A DNA stretch of 64,000 nt from Fibrobacter succinogenes (lineage in GTDB: Bacteria; Fibrobacterota; Fibrobacteria; Fibrobacterales; Fibrobacteraceae): the NCBI GenBank assembly GCA_902779055.1, contig CACZAD010000014.1, forward strand, positions 55,988 to 119,987, written 5' to 3'. Positions 8,184 to 15,783 of the stretch are shown piece after piece (the stretch's first letter is position 1; every line of letters starts with the position of its first letter). Below the pieces are notes generated by a model, which did no database searches, had not been told where the DNA came from, and worked only from the letters and a program-made list of their open reading frames with translations. The position numbers were made by a program, and so were the translations under genes.

Positions 8184-9902
8184 TTACTTCTGCAGCAGGT
8201 AGAATGCCTTAAGCCATACGCGCATCCGCCTCCAGTCGCTATAGTCCGGACGCTGGAAGTCACTGTTGAAACGGTGTATGATGAAGTCGGTTAGCGCAAA
8301 GTCTCCGACCTTGATTCCGCTTACGTTGTTTTCGTAAAACTCCTGCGAAAGTTCAAGGACTGTGTCCGTGATGGTTTCGCCATCGATTGCGATTGTAAGG
8401 TGCTCGTTGTAGAGGACCAAGGCGACATGGTGCTTTTTGCCATCGAAGATTTTTGATGTTCCGTAGATTTCACTTGAAGACTCGATGCCCGTATGGACTT
8501 GGAAGCAGATAGATTTCGAATCATCTTCGCAGCGTGCAATGTCAAATCCGACATTTTCACCAGCGGATAGAATCTTCGAGAAATCTGCAGTAGCTTCTTC
8601 CGTATCGATCCAGAAACTTGCGAGGAATGCTGTGTCGCGCGATTCGTATTCAGTCGTTCCTTCGCAGTCATCGTCCCAATAAGAAGATGCAACCTGGTTT
8701 GCGTTGGAATTTGCTTTTTTATAGAATACCATTGGGCAATTGCTGACATGGTACTTATGCAGCTTGTATAGCGTATCGGGCAGGGTAAATCCCGGTTCAA
8801 CGGATGCGATGATGTGCGCTCCTCGTGGCAAGTAGTAACGGTCCTTGGAAACATAAGTGTTGTCGAGCCAACGAGACACGGGCATGTCTTTATCCATTTC
8901 CTTGAACATTCCCCAAAAACGGTTTGCATCGTCGTCGTTTTCTGCGTGGATGAGTTCGACTTCGTAACCGTTTCCTGCCAGTAACCTGTCATAGCAATAG
9001 TCGTTTGGATTTCTGAGCCGTCTTGCGAATTCATCTTTGGTGTGGATGGGGGCGAGTAGAAAATCTAGCGACGGTTCTAAATCCATCGAATCCAACATTT
9101 TTGCGGCCTCTTTGGGGAGTGTGATTTGGAGCGTGTCTTCTGGATAGCCTCCAATTTCATGACCCCATATAACAGTGTCTCTGTGCCCGACGGTCCTCGA
9201 TGTCAATATTGATGTTGGATATTTGCCGAACCATATACGCATGTCGGATATCTCGCCTGCAGGGAAATTGTCGATGCTGACAAAATAATTGTTTTCAAAA
9301 TCTTTTTTTGAAAATGTATGGCAAAGGAAGTTTGCTCCAAAGCAAATGGAATCCGCATAACTTTCTGCGGAGGAGCCGTAGCTGCTGTATAAATCGCCGA
9401 ACTTATGCGTGCTCATCAAGACCGTAACATATTTTCGGACTCTTATAGGAATATAAAGTGAATCCTCTGTTCCTTCGTATACTCTATGGTATCTAGGATA
9501 GTCTGCATAGAAGGCGTAAAGAGAATCCTTTGCATATTTGGCTCTTACGAGTAGATGGTACTTGTAAGGGATATAAGTATGCTTATCTTTCTCGCGATCG
9601 AATAAGTAATATCCATTTTTATCGGTCGTTGCCGAATCAATGTAATAGCCACGGCCGGTAGAATCATCGGTGTCGGTAAGGTAAACTTTGGCGTTCGGTA
9701 CTGCATTGCTGTCGAGCGTAATCACGCGGCCCGAAAGAATCCAGTAAGCTTCCTTAGTTTGCTTTGATGTGCTTGGCTTTTCTGATTCTGGCGGGTTGGA
9801 ATCTTCGTTAGCTGCGGTTGTAGATTCGCTACATGATGCAAAAAACGATAGCGATGCAGCCAAGAATATAGATGGCCACATTTTAAGGTTGTGGAATTTC
9901 AT
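8184..9902 (-). CDS. Lipoprotein with carboxypeptidase-regulatory-like and LamG-like domains
   Basis: A 572-aa lipoprotein. The signal peptide ends in SFFASC. A Ser/Pro/Glu/Lys-rich linker follows, then at about 55-135 a small beta-sandwich typical of carboxypeptidase-regulatory-like domains (LSGRVITLDSNAVPNAKVYLTD..DKNGYYLF). The C-terminal 180 residues look like a concanavalin/LamG fold: FLASFWI, FDIARCED, GKKHHVALVLYNEHLTIAIDGE and FALTDFIIHRF. Such modules often bind carbohydrate, so a role in attachment to plant fibre is possible but inferred. SD AGGAG precedes the ATG. Flanked on both sides by interspersed repeats. Confidence 0.75.
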   Translation of the reverse strand: MKFHNLKMWPSIFLAASLSFFASCSESTTAANEDSNPPESEKPSTSKQTKEAYWILSGRVITLDSNAVPNAKVYLTDTDDSTGRGYYIDSATTDKNGYYLFDREKDKHTYIPYKYHLLVRAKYAKDSLYAFYADYPRYHRVYEGTEDSLYIPIRVRKYVTVLMSTHKFGDLYSSYGSSAESYADSICFGANFLCHTFSKKDFENNYFVSIDNFPAGEISDMRIWFGKYPTSILTSRTVGHRDTVIWGHEIGGYPEDTLQITLPKEAAKMLDSMDLEPSLDFLLAPIHTKDEFARRLRNPNDYCYDRLLAGNGYEVELIHAENDDDANRFWGMFKEMDKDMPVSRWLDNTYVSKDRYYLPRGAHIIASVEPGFTLPDTLYKLHKYHVSNCPMVFYKKANSNANQVASSYWDDDCEGTTEYESRDTAFLASFWIDTEEATADFSKILSAGENVGFDIARCEDDSKSICFQVHTGIESSSEIYGTSKIFDGKKHHVALVLYNEHLTIAIDGETITDTVLELSQEFYENNVSGIKVGDFALTDFIIHRFNSDFQRPDYSDWRRMRVWLKAFYLLQK

Positions 9903-9955
9903 TATTTCTCCTTTTTTATCCTAAACTCTTTTTTTTCGATGTCGTTCTTGGGATC

Positions 9956-10042
9956 GTCATCCTGAGGGGCGAAGCCCGATATATGAAACTTGGCTCTTTA
10001 GAGCCTTAGTTGAATTAGGTTCGTAGGAGCAGGATCCAGTGA
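9956..10042. repeat. Interspersed repeat, GTCATCCTGA...GATCCAGTGA type
   Basis: Between the lipoprotein start and the next gene's stop lies a segment starting GTCATCCTGAGGGGCGAAGC and ending AGGATCCAGTGAC, with internal hairpins (GGGGCGAAGCCC; GGCTCTTTAGAGCC). Its ends match those at 8023-8127. This resembles the palindromic 'GTCATCCTGA...GGATCCAGTGA' repeats common in many bacterial genomes. Confidence 0.65.
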
Positions 10043-10045
10043 CAT

Positions 10046-11020
10046 TTAGAGAATTGCTTTCCTGAACACTCTCGCGACTTCATCCGGGTTGTCGCTCTTG
10101 AGCCAGCTTAACGTTTCTGTGCCGCGGTAGCTCCAGGCAAAAATGTTCTTGATGCCTGCGGCTCGGCTTTCGGCGACGGCGATGGCGAGGTCGTTTTCGC
10201 GTCCTGCTTCAATCTGGTAAGCCTTGATCCACATCTGTACGGACTTGCCGTAACGGTTTGCGACTTCGACAAGCTTGTTCGCCGTTTCTCGGTATTTTTC
10301 GCGGACCCATTCTTCGCTTGCGCCACGTTCCCAGTACGGATCGCTTGCAATTTCGTCGACGGCTTCGAGGCGCGCGACACGACCCCAGTCGTCGAGCCCC
10401 GCCGGGAACCACGGCGGGAGCATGCAAACGCAGTTGCGTTTGCCGCGCGCTTTGACGTCCTGAGTCATCTCGTCCAAAAATTCAATGAGGCTTTCTTCGC
10501 GGAACTGCTTTACGTCATCTGTAAGCTCGGCGGGCATCTCGTACCCAAACTTTGAACGGAACTTGGTGCGGCACTTTTCGCAGCGGCAGCTCCAGTTGCT
10601 AAGCCCGCCTTTCTCAAAGTAAAAGTGCGGTTCGTCCCAGAAGATCGTGGAGACGTCCGTATTGCAGACGGTCGCAATCCACTTGTGCATGTAGGCGCGG
10701 AATTCCGGGTGGTTCGGGCAGGCGGCGACCTTCGGTTTCCCGTCTATCGCAACCTGGCACATGTCGTGATTCCTGGCTGTGAGTTCGGAATAGGCTTCAC
10801 CGCCAAACACGCGACCGACACCCCACGGGTTCACATAGACGCAAAGACCTATGGCGGCAGACTCGTTCACGATCTGCTTCATGGTGTCGTAATAGTATTG
10901 CAAATCTTCTTCACTCCACGTGTGGAGGACGGCGTTGAAACCCGCTTCTTTTATGTGGGTAAGGTCAACGAGAGCGAGCTTCGGGGAGCGCACTCCAAAA
11001 TAACTAACACCTTTTATCAC
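10046..11020 (-). CDS. Uncharacterised TIM-barrel-like protein, possible glycoside hydrolase
   Basis: A 324-aa cytosolic protein with no signal peptide. The pattern of short hydrophobic strands and helices fits a (beta/alpha)8 barrel: GVSYFGVRSP, GFNAVLHTWSEED, GLCVYVNPWGVGRVFGGE, VSTIFWDEPHFYFEK (Asp/Glu at a strand end, as in retaining glycosidases), CVCMLPPWF, VDEIASDPYW, VQMWIKAYQIEAGRE and KNIFAWSYRGTE. A Cys cluster CRCEKCRTKF (C-x-C-x2-C) may bind a metal. It resembles putative glycoside-hydrolase-like proteins, but I cannot assign a family. Starts with GTG (SD AGAGG about nine bases upstream) and follows the 11492-11037 gene by 16 bases, so the two probably form an operon. Confidence 0.65.
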   Translation of the reverse strand: MIKGVSYFGVRSPKLALVDLTHIKEAGFNAVLHTWSEEDLQYYYDTMKQIVNESAAIGLCVYVNPWGVGRVFGGEAYSELTARNHDMCQVAIDGKPKVAACPNHPEFRAYMHKWIATVCNTDVSTIFWDEPHFYFEKGGLSNWSCRCEKCRTKFRSKFGYEMPAELTDDVKQFREESLIEFLDEMTQDVKARGKRNCVCMLPPWFPAGLDDWGRVARLEAVDEIASDPYWERGASEEWVREKYRETANKLVEVANRYGKSVQMWIKAYQIEAGRENDLAIAVAESRAAGIKNIFAWSYRGTETLSWLKSDNPDEVARVFRKAIL

Positions 11021-11036
11021 GGTTAAAAACCTCTGT

Positions 11037-11492
11037 TTAAAAACCCCTGAAGGTCTTGTTGCCGGTCCACTTGGCCCACTGGGGGCAGCCGTTCTTGTGC
11101 AAGACGTTCTCGAGCGTGGCGCTCCATTCGTCTTCGCTTACCGGGCGTCTGATCCAGAAGGTGCTGTCCGCGATGGAATCTTCGGGGAGCGGCATGTCGT
11201 CCGGGATGATTTCGATAATCCACGATTCTGGAATCGCGTTGTGGAGTTCCTTGCTGAATGCAAGATTCTTCTCGGTGGCGTGGTCCGCGTGGTCAAAAAT
11301 AATGAGAGACGGGGATTGCCCGATGATCAGTGCAGATTCCAAAAGGCTCTGGGCGCTTTCGATGGAATTGCACGTGTAGAGGGTGGAATCTTCTGCCAGG
11401 TTCCCATGCTCTAACAGCCAGCGGAAAGTCCACTGGTTCAGTTTGTCAAGGCTGCCGGGCGACGATGGCGTTATGAAAAAAATGTGTCCCAC
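11037..11492 (-). CDS. Hypothetical protein, receiver-like alpha/beta fold
   Basis: A 151-aa soluble protein starting with GTG. Alternating strands and helices (HIFFITPSSPGS; STLYTCNSIESAQSLLESAL; PSLIIFDHADHATEKN; WIIEIIPDDMPLPED; TFWIRRPVSEDEW) recall a response-regulator receiver or Rossmann-like fold, including a buried IIFDHAD. The full phospho-acceptor set (paired acids plus Lys) is not evident, so it is not called a receiver. Immediately upstream of the TIM-barrel-like gene on the same strand. Function unknown. Confidence 0.6.
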   Translation of the reverse strand: MGHIFFITPSSPGSLDKLNQWTFRWLLEHGNLAEDSTLYTCNSIESAQSLLESALIIGQSPSLIIFDHADHATEKNLAFSKELHNAIPESWIIEIIPDDMPLPEDSIADSTFWIRRPVSEDEWSATLENVLHKNGCPQWAKWTGNKTFRGF

Positions 11493-11560
11493 GGCGTAAA
11501 GTATAGAAAGTTTATTGTTAAATTATTGGGTGAAAAATAGATTTCCCCTGGAAAAAGAAT

Positions 11561-12547
11561 ATGAATTTCCCCGATCTTGGCGAATTTAGGTTTATAAGCA
11601 AATTATTGGAGGGGGTGCATCCGCTAAAAAAGGAATCTCCATCGCACCGTAGTTGGCTTTCGGCGGGGGATGACTGCGCCATCTTTGACGGCTGGCTTGT
11701 GACCAAGGACCTCTCGGTCGAGAACACGCACTTTAGGCTGGACTGGTCTAGTCCGGAGCAGGCGGTCGAGAAGCACATCGTGTCCAACGTATCGGACATA
11801 TCTTCGATGGGCGGTCGGCCCCGTATTGCGCTGTTTGGACTTTGCCTGAACAAGTCCTGGAGCGAAGAAACCTGTAACCGTATTGCGGCTGCCGTTGCGC
11901 AAGGCTTTGCGAGAAGAGGAATTACGTTGATCGGTGGTGATACGGTTGCTGGCGATGTGGGGATGTTTTCGACGACGCTCCTCGGAACGACGGATGGCGA
12001 GGAGACGCTTCTCCGCAGTGGGGCCAAACCGGGTGACCGCGTCTATGTGGGCGGAACGCTCGGAAAGTCCGATGCGGGACTTTGGCTTTTGATGAACCAT
12101 CCCGAGGAATCTTCGCGTTTCCAGAGGCTCGTCGATTATCATCTGGCTCCACGGATTTGCGAGGACATGGGGGTGCTGTTGGTGAAAAATGGGGTACGCG
12201 GCGCCTGTATGGACATCAGCGACGGGCTCAGTTCCGAATTGAACCACCTGGCACTTTCGTCGGGCGTTTCTATGGAAATTGACGAGAAAAAACTCCCGAT
12301 CGACAGTGATGTCCTCGAAATGTGCGAGTATTTTGGGCTTTCACCCCTGAAATTTGCGTTAAATGGCGGTGAAGAATACGAACTCTTATTTACGGGAAAT
12401 CTTACAAAAAGTATACTTGATGAAAAATTCCCCAACCAAGACGAAATTTTTGAGATTGGTTCGGTTTATGATGGTTCTGGTGTATATTTAAATAAGCCAG
12501 ATGGTGGAAGGATAATTTTAAACGCACAGGCGTGGTCGCATATATGA
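11561..12547 (+). CDS. thiL: Thiamine-monophosphate kinase
   Basis: Phosphorylates thiamine phosphate to the active cofactor thiamine diphosphate using ATP, in the cytoplasm. At 328 aa it is the usual size. Family motifs: GEFRFISKL at the start, SAGDDCAIFDGWLVTKDLSVENTHF (metal and nucleotide binding), SNVSDISSMGGRPR, GGDTVAGD, CMDISDGLSSELNHL and LNGGEEYELLF. No thiamine-biosynthesis neighbours and no TPP-riboswitch-like leader are visible. The stop overlaps the start of pilB (ATGA), so the two are coupled despite unrelated roles. Confidence 0.95.
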   Translation: MNFPDLGEFRFISKLLEGVHPLKKESPSHRSWLSAGDDCAIFDGWLVTKDLSVENTHFRLDWSSPEQAVEKHIVSNVSDISSMGGRPRIALFGLCLNKSWSEETCNRIAAAVAQGFARRGITLIGGDTVAGDVGMFSTTLLGTTDGEETLLRSGAKPGDRVYVGGTLGKSDAGLWLLMNHPEESSRFQRLVDYHLAPRICEDMGVLLVKNGVRGACMDISDGLSSELNHLALSSGVSMEIDEKKLPIDSDVLEMCEYFGLSPLKFALNGGEEYELLFTGNLTKSILDEKFPNQDEIFEIGSVYDGSGVYLNKPDGGRIILNAQAWSHI

Positions 12548-14469
12548 AAGAATCGAGTGGTTTAGGACAGTTGCTGGTTCGCGTTAACCTGATTAACGAA
12601 GACCAGCTCAAGTACGCTGAGGACGAAGTCAAGTATCAGGCGCAGCAGGGCAAGAAGGTCACCCTGGTGCAAATCCTTGTTAAGGCAGGGATGGTCAAGC
12701 GCGAAACTCTGACGGACATTCTGGGTGTCCAGATGCAGAGTGTCACAAAAAAGCGCATTGGCGAAATGCTTTTGGACCAGGGCTTCATTACCCAGGACCA
12801 GTTGAACGAAGCTCTCGAAAAGCAGAAGACCTCGGGCGGCAAGCGCCTTGGCCGTGTGCTTGTCGATTTGAAGTTCATCGACGAGAAAAAGCTCACCGAC
12901 ATTCTGTGCTGCCAGTTCGAAGTTCCTTACGTCAAGCTCGATTCCATCCGTCTCGACGAAAAAGTCTATGAATTTATCTCCGAAGACCAGTGCAAGGCGA
13001 ACAAGATTGTCCCGCTCTATGTGACGAAGGACGCTCGCCAGGCTCTCGTGGTCGCCATGGCGGATCCGACGAATGTGCGCCTCAGGGACTCCATCAAGTT
13101 CAAGGTCAAGCGCAACGTCGATGTGGTCATGGCATCCGAACAGGACATCAAGAAGACCATCGATACGCTTTTTGCGGGCCACGGACCTGCCGAAGAATCC
13201 CTTGCAGAGCTTATCGGTTCTTCTAACGATGACGAGCTCGAAACCGTCGAACGCGGTCAGGGTGGTAGCGACGAACCGGAACTCTCTGACGAAGAAGGCC
13301 GCCAGGTCGTGAAGATTGTGACGACCTTGATCCACGAAGCCATTGCTCGTCACGCATCCGATATTCACCTGGAACCGCAGGAGACGTTCCTCAAGTTGCG
13401 CTACCGTATTGACGGTGACTTGCAGGTGATGTCCCCGATTCCGGCACGACTCATGCCGCAGATCCTTTCGCGTATCAAGCTTTTGTCCAAAATGGACATT
13501 GCCGAAAAGCGTAAACCGTTGGACGGCCGTTTCACGGTGCGTTACAAGGGTTCCGAAGTCGACCTTCGTGTGAGCTCGTTCCCGATTTCGCTTCGTAAGC
13601 GTGGCGTCTGTGAAAAGATCGTTATGCGTATTTTGGACCCGAACTCGGGTCAGTTCCCGCTCAAGGAAATGGGCTTTGACCCGCGCGTGCTCAAGCAGTT
13701 TATCGATGCGATTAACGCCCCGAACGGCATTGTGCTGGTGACCGGTCCTACGGGTTCCGGTAAGTCTACGACGCTTTATGCCTCCATTCGTGAAATTTTG
13801 GATTCCACCATCAACATCTCGACGATGGAAGACCCGGTGGAATTGAACATTGACGGTGTGAACCAGGGCCAGATCAACAATGCCGCAGGCTTTACCTTTG
13901 CGGCGGGCATTCGTGCCTTGCTCCGTCAGGACCCTGACGTGATCATGATCGGTGAAATGCGTGACCAGGAAACCTCGACGATGGCTATCGAAGCTGCTTT
14001 GACGGGTCACTTGGTCTTCAGTACGCTCCATACGAACGACGCTGCTGGCGCATTCCCTCGTCTGCTCGAAATGGGACTGGAACCGTTCCTTGTGTCTACG
14101 GCTATTAAGGGCGTGTTGGCCCAGCGACTTGTGCGCCGCATTTGCAAGAACTGCAAGGAACCGGTCGAAATCTCGCAGGAACTCCGCGACGAACTCCACC
14201 TCTCGCCGGACATGCAGTTCTACCATGGTCGCGGTTGCGAAAAGTGCGACGGTTCGGGCTTCAAGGGCCGTTGCGGTATTTACGAGTTCCTCGTGCCGAA
14301 TGAAGCCGTGCGTAACCTCGTCATCAAGCGCGCTTCCGGTGACGAAATCAAGCGCGAGGCTATCAAGTCTTGCGAAATGATCACGCTCCGTATGGACGGC
14401 ATCAACAAGGCGCTCCAAGGCCTTACGACTTTGGAGCAGGCTGTCGGTGCATCTACCGCCGACGAATAA
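12544..14469 (+). CDS. pilB: Type IV pilus assembly ATPase, PilB/GspE family
   Basis: Hexameric cytoplasmic ATPase that powers pilus extension. The protein is 641 aa from ATG 12544. Two N-terminal MshEN-type repeats (about 5-65 and 75-150) have the GxxL..G.I...QL pattern seen in c-di-GMP-binding PilB/MshE proteins. The ATPase core has Walker A GPTGSGKST (about 401-409), Walker B ALLRQDPDVIMIGEMRD (about 463), His boxes including FSTLHTND, and a tetra-Cys zinc site (CKNC near 534, CEKCDGSG near 564). GspE of type II secretion is an alternative, but pilM- and pilN/O-like genes 5-7 kb away favour pili. A GGDEF protein sits at the far end of the window. A terminator follows at 14497-14529. Confidence 0.9.
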   Translation: MKESSGLGQLLVRVNLINEDQLKYAEDEVKYQAQQGKKVTLVQILVKAGMVKRETLTDILGVQMQSVTKKRIGEMLLDQGFITQDQLNEALEKQKTSGGKRLGRVLVDLKFIDEKKLTDILCCQFEVPYVKLDSIRLDEKVYEFISEDQCKANKIVPLYVTKDARQALVVAMADPTNVRLRDSIKFKVKRNVDVVMASEQDIKKTIDTLFAGHGPAEESLAELIGSSNDDELETVERGQGGSDEPELSDEEGRQVVKIVTTLIHEAIARHASDIHLEPQETFLKLRYRIDGDLQVMSPIPARLMPQILSRIKLLSKMDIAEKRKPLDGRFTVRYKGSEVDLRVSSFPISLRKRGVCEKIVMRILDPNSGQFPLKEMGFDPRVLKQFIDAINAPNGIVLVTGPTGSGKSTTLYASIREILDSTINISTMEDPVELNIDGVNQGQINNAAGFTFAAGIRALLRQDPDVIMIGEMRDQETSTMAIEAALTGHLVFSTLHTNDAAGAFPRLLEMGLEPFLVSTAIKGVLAQRLVRRICKNCKEPVEISQELRDELHLSPDMQFYHGRGCEKCDGSGFKGRCGIYEFLVPNEAVRNLVIKRASGDEIKREAIKSCEMITLRMDGINKALQGLTTLEQAVGASTADE

Positions 14470-14484
14470 AGAACCTTGTAAAAG

Positions 14485-15636
14485 TTATTCTACCGAGTTG
14501 ACTGCTTTTTTGGCGGTCAACTTTTTTTTGACCCTGTTGTAAAGGGAACCGACTCCGTTCCAGAAAAGCGATACCAGGACGGAGGCGAGGTAGGTCGATG
14601 CAATGAGGAGCAACAGTGAGAGAATTGCAATTCTCGGGGAGGTCACGAATGCTGACAATAGACCGAAATAGTAACAGAAGAATGGATGGATAAGCCACAT
14701 CGACGTGCTTTCCTTGCCCATCTGGACGAACGCATTCTTGATGACCTTGACGCGGTTCAGGAGGTCGATGCTTGCGACTGTCAGTACGGGGATGAAGAAG
14801 ATGTCGAACGTGTCGCCGATTTCGCATTGCCTGAGGTAGATCACGGTGGCCCAGGCGGCGATGTCGGTGAACGGGTTCAGGAGCTTGTTTGCTTTTGCGG
14901 CTTCGCTAAAACGGTCCAAAAGTCCGTTCCTGGCAGTGACGGCACCCATCCAGAAGCAGGCGGCGTAGGGGGCGATTTGGCAGAAAAACTTGACGTAGAG
15001 GAAGTTGTTGCCGGGAACGCCGATCGTTGTCGATGTGCGGAGTCCGGGGAAGATGTTTGCAAAAAGCAGGGAAACGAAGATGACGATGAGAATGTTCGTT
15101 TTGGCGGAATAGCGGTCGATAATGGCCCTGATAATCGGGAAGGTCACCAAGGCAAAAGCGTAGCTGATGAGGAACCACCATTCTCTATTGTAAGTCGAGG
15201 TGAATCCGAAAAAGTTCGAAATGAGTTCCCTCGTTGAAAAATTGGCAAAGCGGGTGTAAATGAACGGATCGGTGCAGTAGGCGGCTTGTGTCGAAAAGAA
15301 CAGGAAACCGATGGGGACGAAAATGAGGAAAACCTTCCAGTAGGCAAAATAGAGCTTCTTGAGCCTCCCGACGATGTCATAGGGCTTGCCGTAGCTGCTT
15401 TTGTAGACTCCGTATCCGCCAAAGAAGAAGAACATCGGAACGCAAATTTTTCCAAAGATGCCAAAGAACTGGAGGGACGTCGCGTTGAATACGGTGAAAA
15501 TGTAGGTGAGCGGTTCACCTGCAAGGCGGTTCGGGAAAAACCAAAGGTGGTGCATGAGCATGCAGATGATGGCGATGCACTTCATGACTCTGGTGTCGTC
15601 GGGGGTCAAATAATTGTCGATCTTGTCTTTGGTCAT
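14485..15636 (-). CDS. Integral-membrane acyltransferase, OafA/acyltransferase-3 type
   Basis: A 383-aa protein with roughly ten hydrophobic segments. The N-terminal block RVMKCIAIICMLMHHLWFFP matches the acyltransferase-3 signature, where a conserved His and Arg take part in moving acyl groups (often acetyl) onto sugars of surface polysaccharides. The FFFFGGYGVYKS block also fits. The substrate cannot be predicted from context, since the flanking genes are pilB and a helicase. The C-terminal tail VKKKLTAKKAVNSVE is encoded across the hairpin that probably terminates pilB. Confidence 0.85.
   Translation of the reverse strand: MTKDKIDNYLTPDDTRVMKCIAIICMLMHHLWFFPNRLAGEPLTYIFTVFNATSLQFFGIFGKICVPMFFFFGGYGVYKSSYGKPYDIVGRLKKLYFAYWKVFLIFVPIGFLFFSTQAAYCTDPFIYTRFANFSTRELISNFFGFTSTYNREWWFLISYAFALVTFPIIRAIIDRYSAKTNILIVIFVSLLFANIFPGLRTSTTIGVPGNNFLYVKFFCQIAPYAACFWMGAVTARNGLLDRFSEAAKANKLLNPFTDIAAWATVIYLRQCEIGDTFDIFFIPVLTVASIDLLNRVKVIKNAFVQMGKESTSMWLIHPFFCYYFGLLSAFVTSPRIAILSLLLLIASTYLASVLVSLFWNGVGSLYNRVKKKLTAKKAVNSVE
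14497..14529 (+). terminator. Probable pilB terminator, inside the acyltransferase 3' end
   Basis: GTTGAC(TGC)-T6-(GGCG)GTCAAC hairpin followed by eight T on the plus strand. It begins 28 bases after the pilB stop. The same bases encode the last residues of the convergent acyltransferase. Confidence 0.75.
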
Positions 15637-15783
15637 TTTGAATCTTTTTTGGAGTTGGTTGTTGAATTATAGAAATTATGTGGGATGGGTCTCTCGTTTT
15701 TGGTGTTTTTTGGCGGTTTGGGTGGCTTGTTTTGACAGTACCATTTACTATATTGCTCATCCGTATATCGAATGGAGTGCCTA

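Noticed and set aside
12562..14418. 618-codon open frame on the minus strand opposite pilB
   Set aside because: The plus-strand frame has unmistakable PilB motifs. The opposite frame is an artefact of strong codon bias; its product is a His/Arg/Leu-rich string with no domain.
15732..15753. TTGACA upstream of pcrA as a promoter -35
   Set aside because: The nearest -10-like TATATT is only 11 bases away; no hexamer fits at 16-18 bases.
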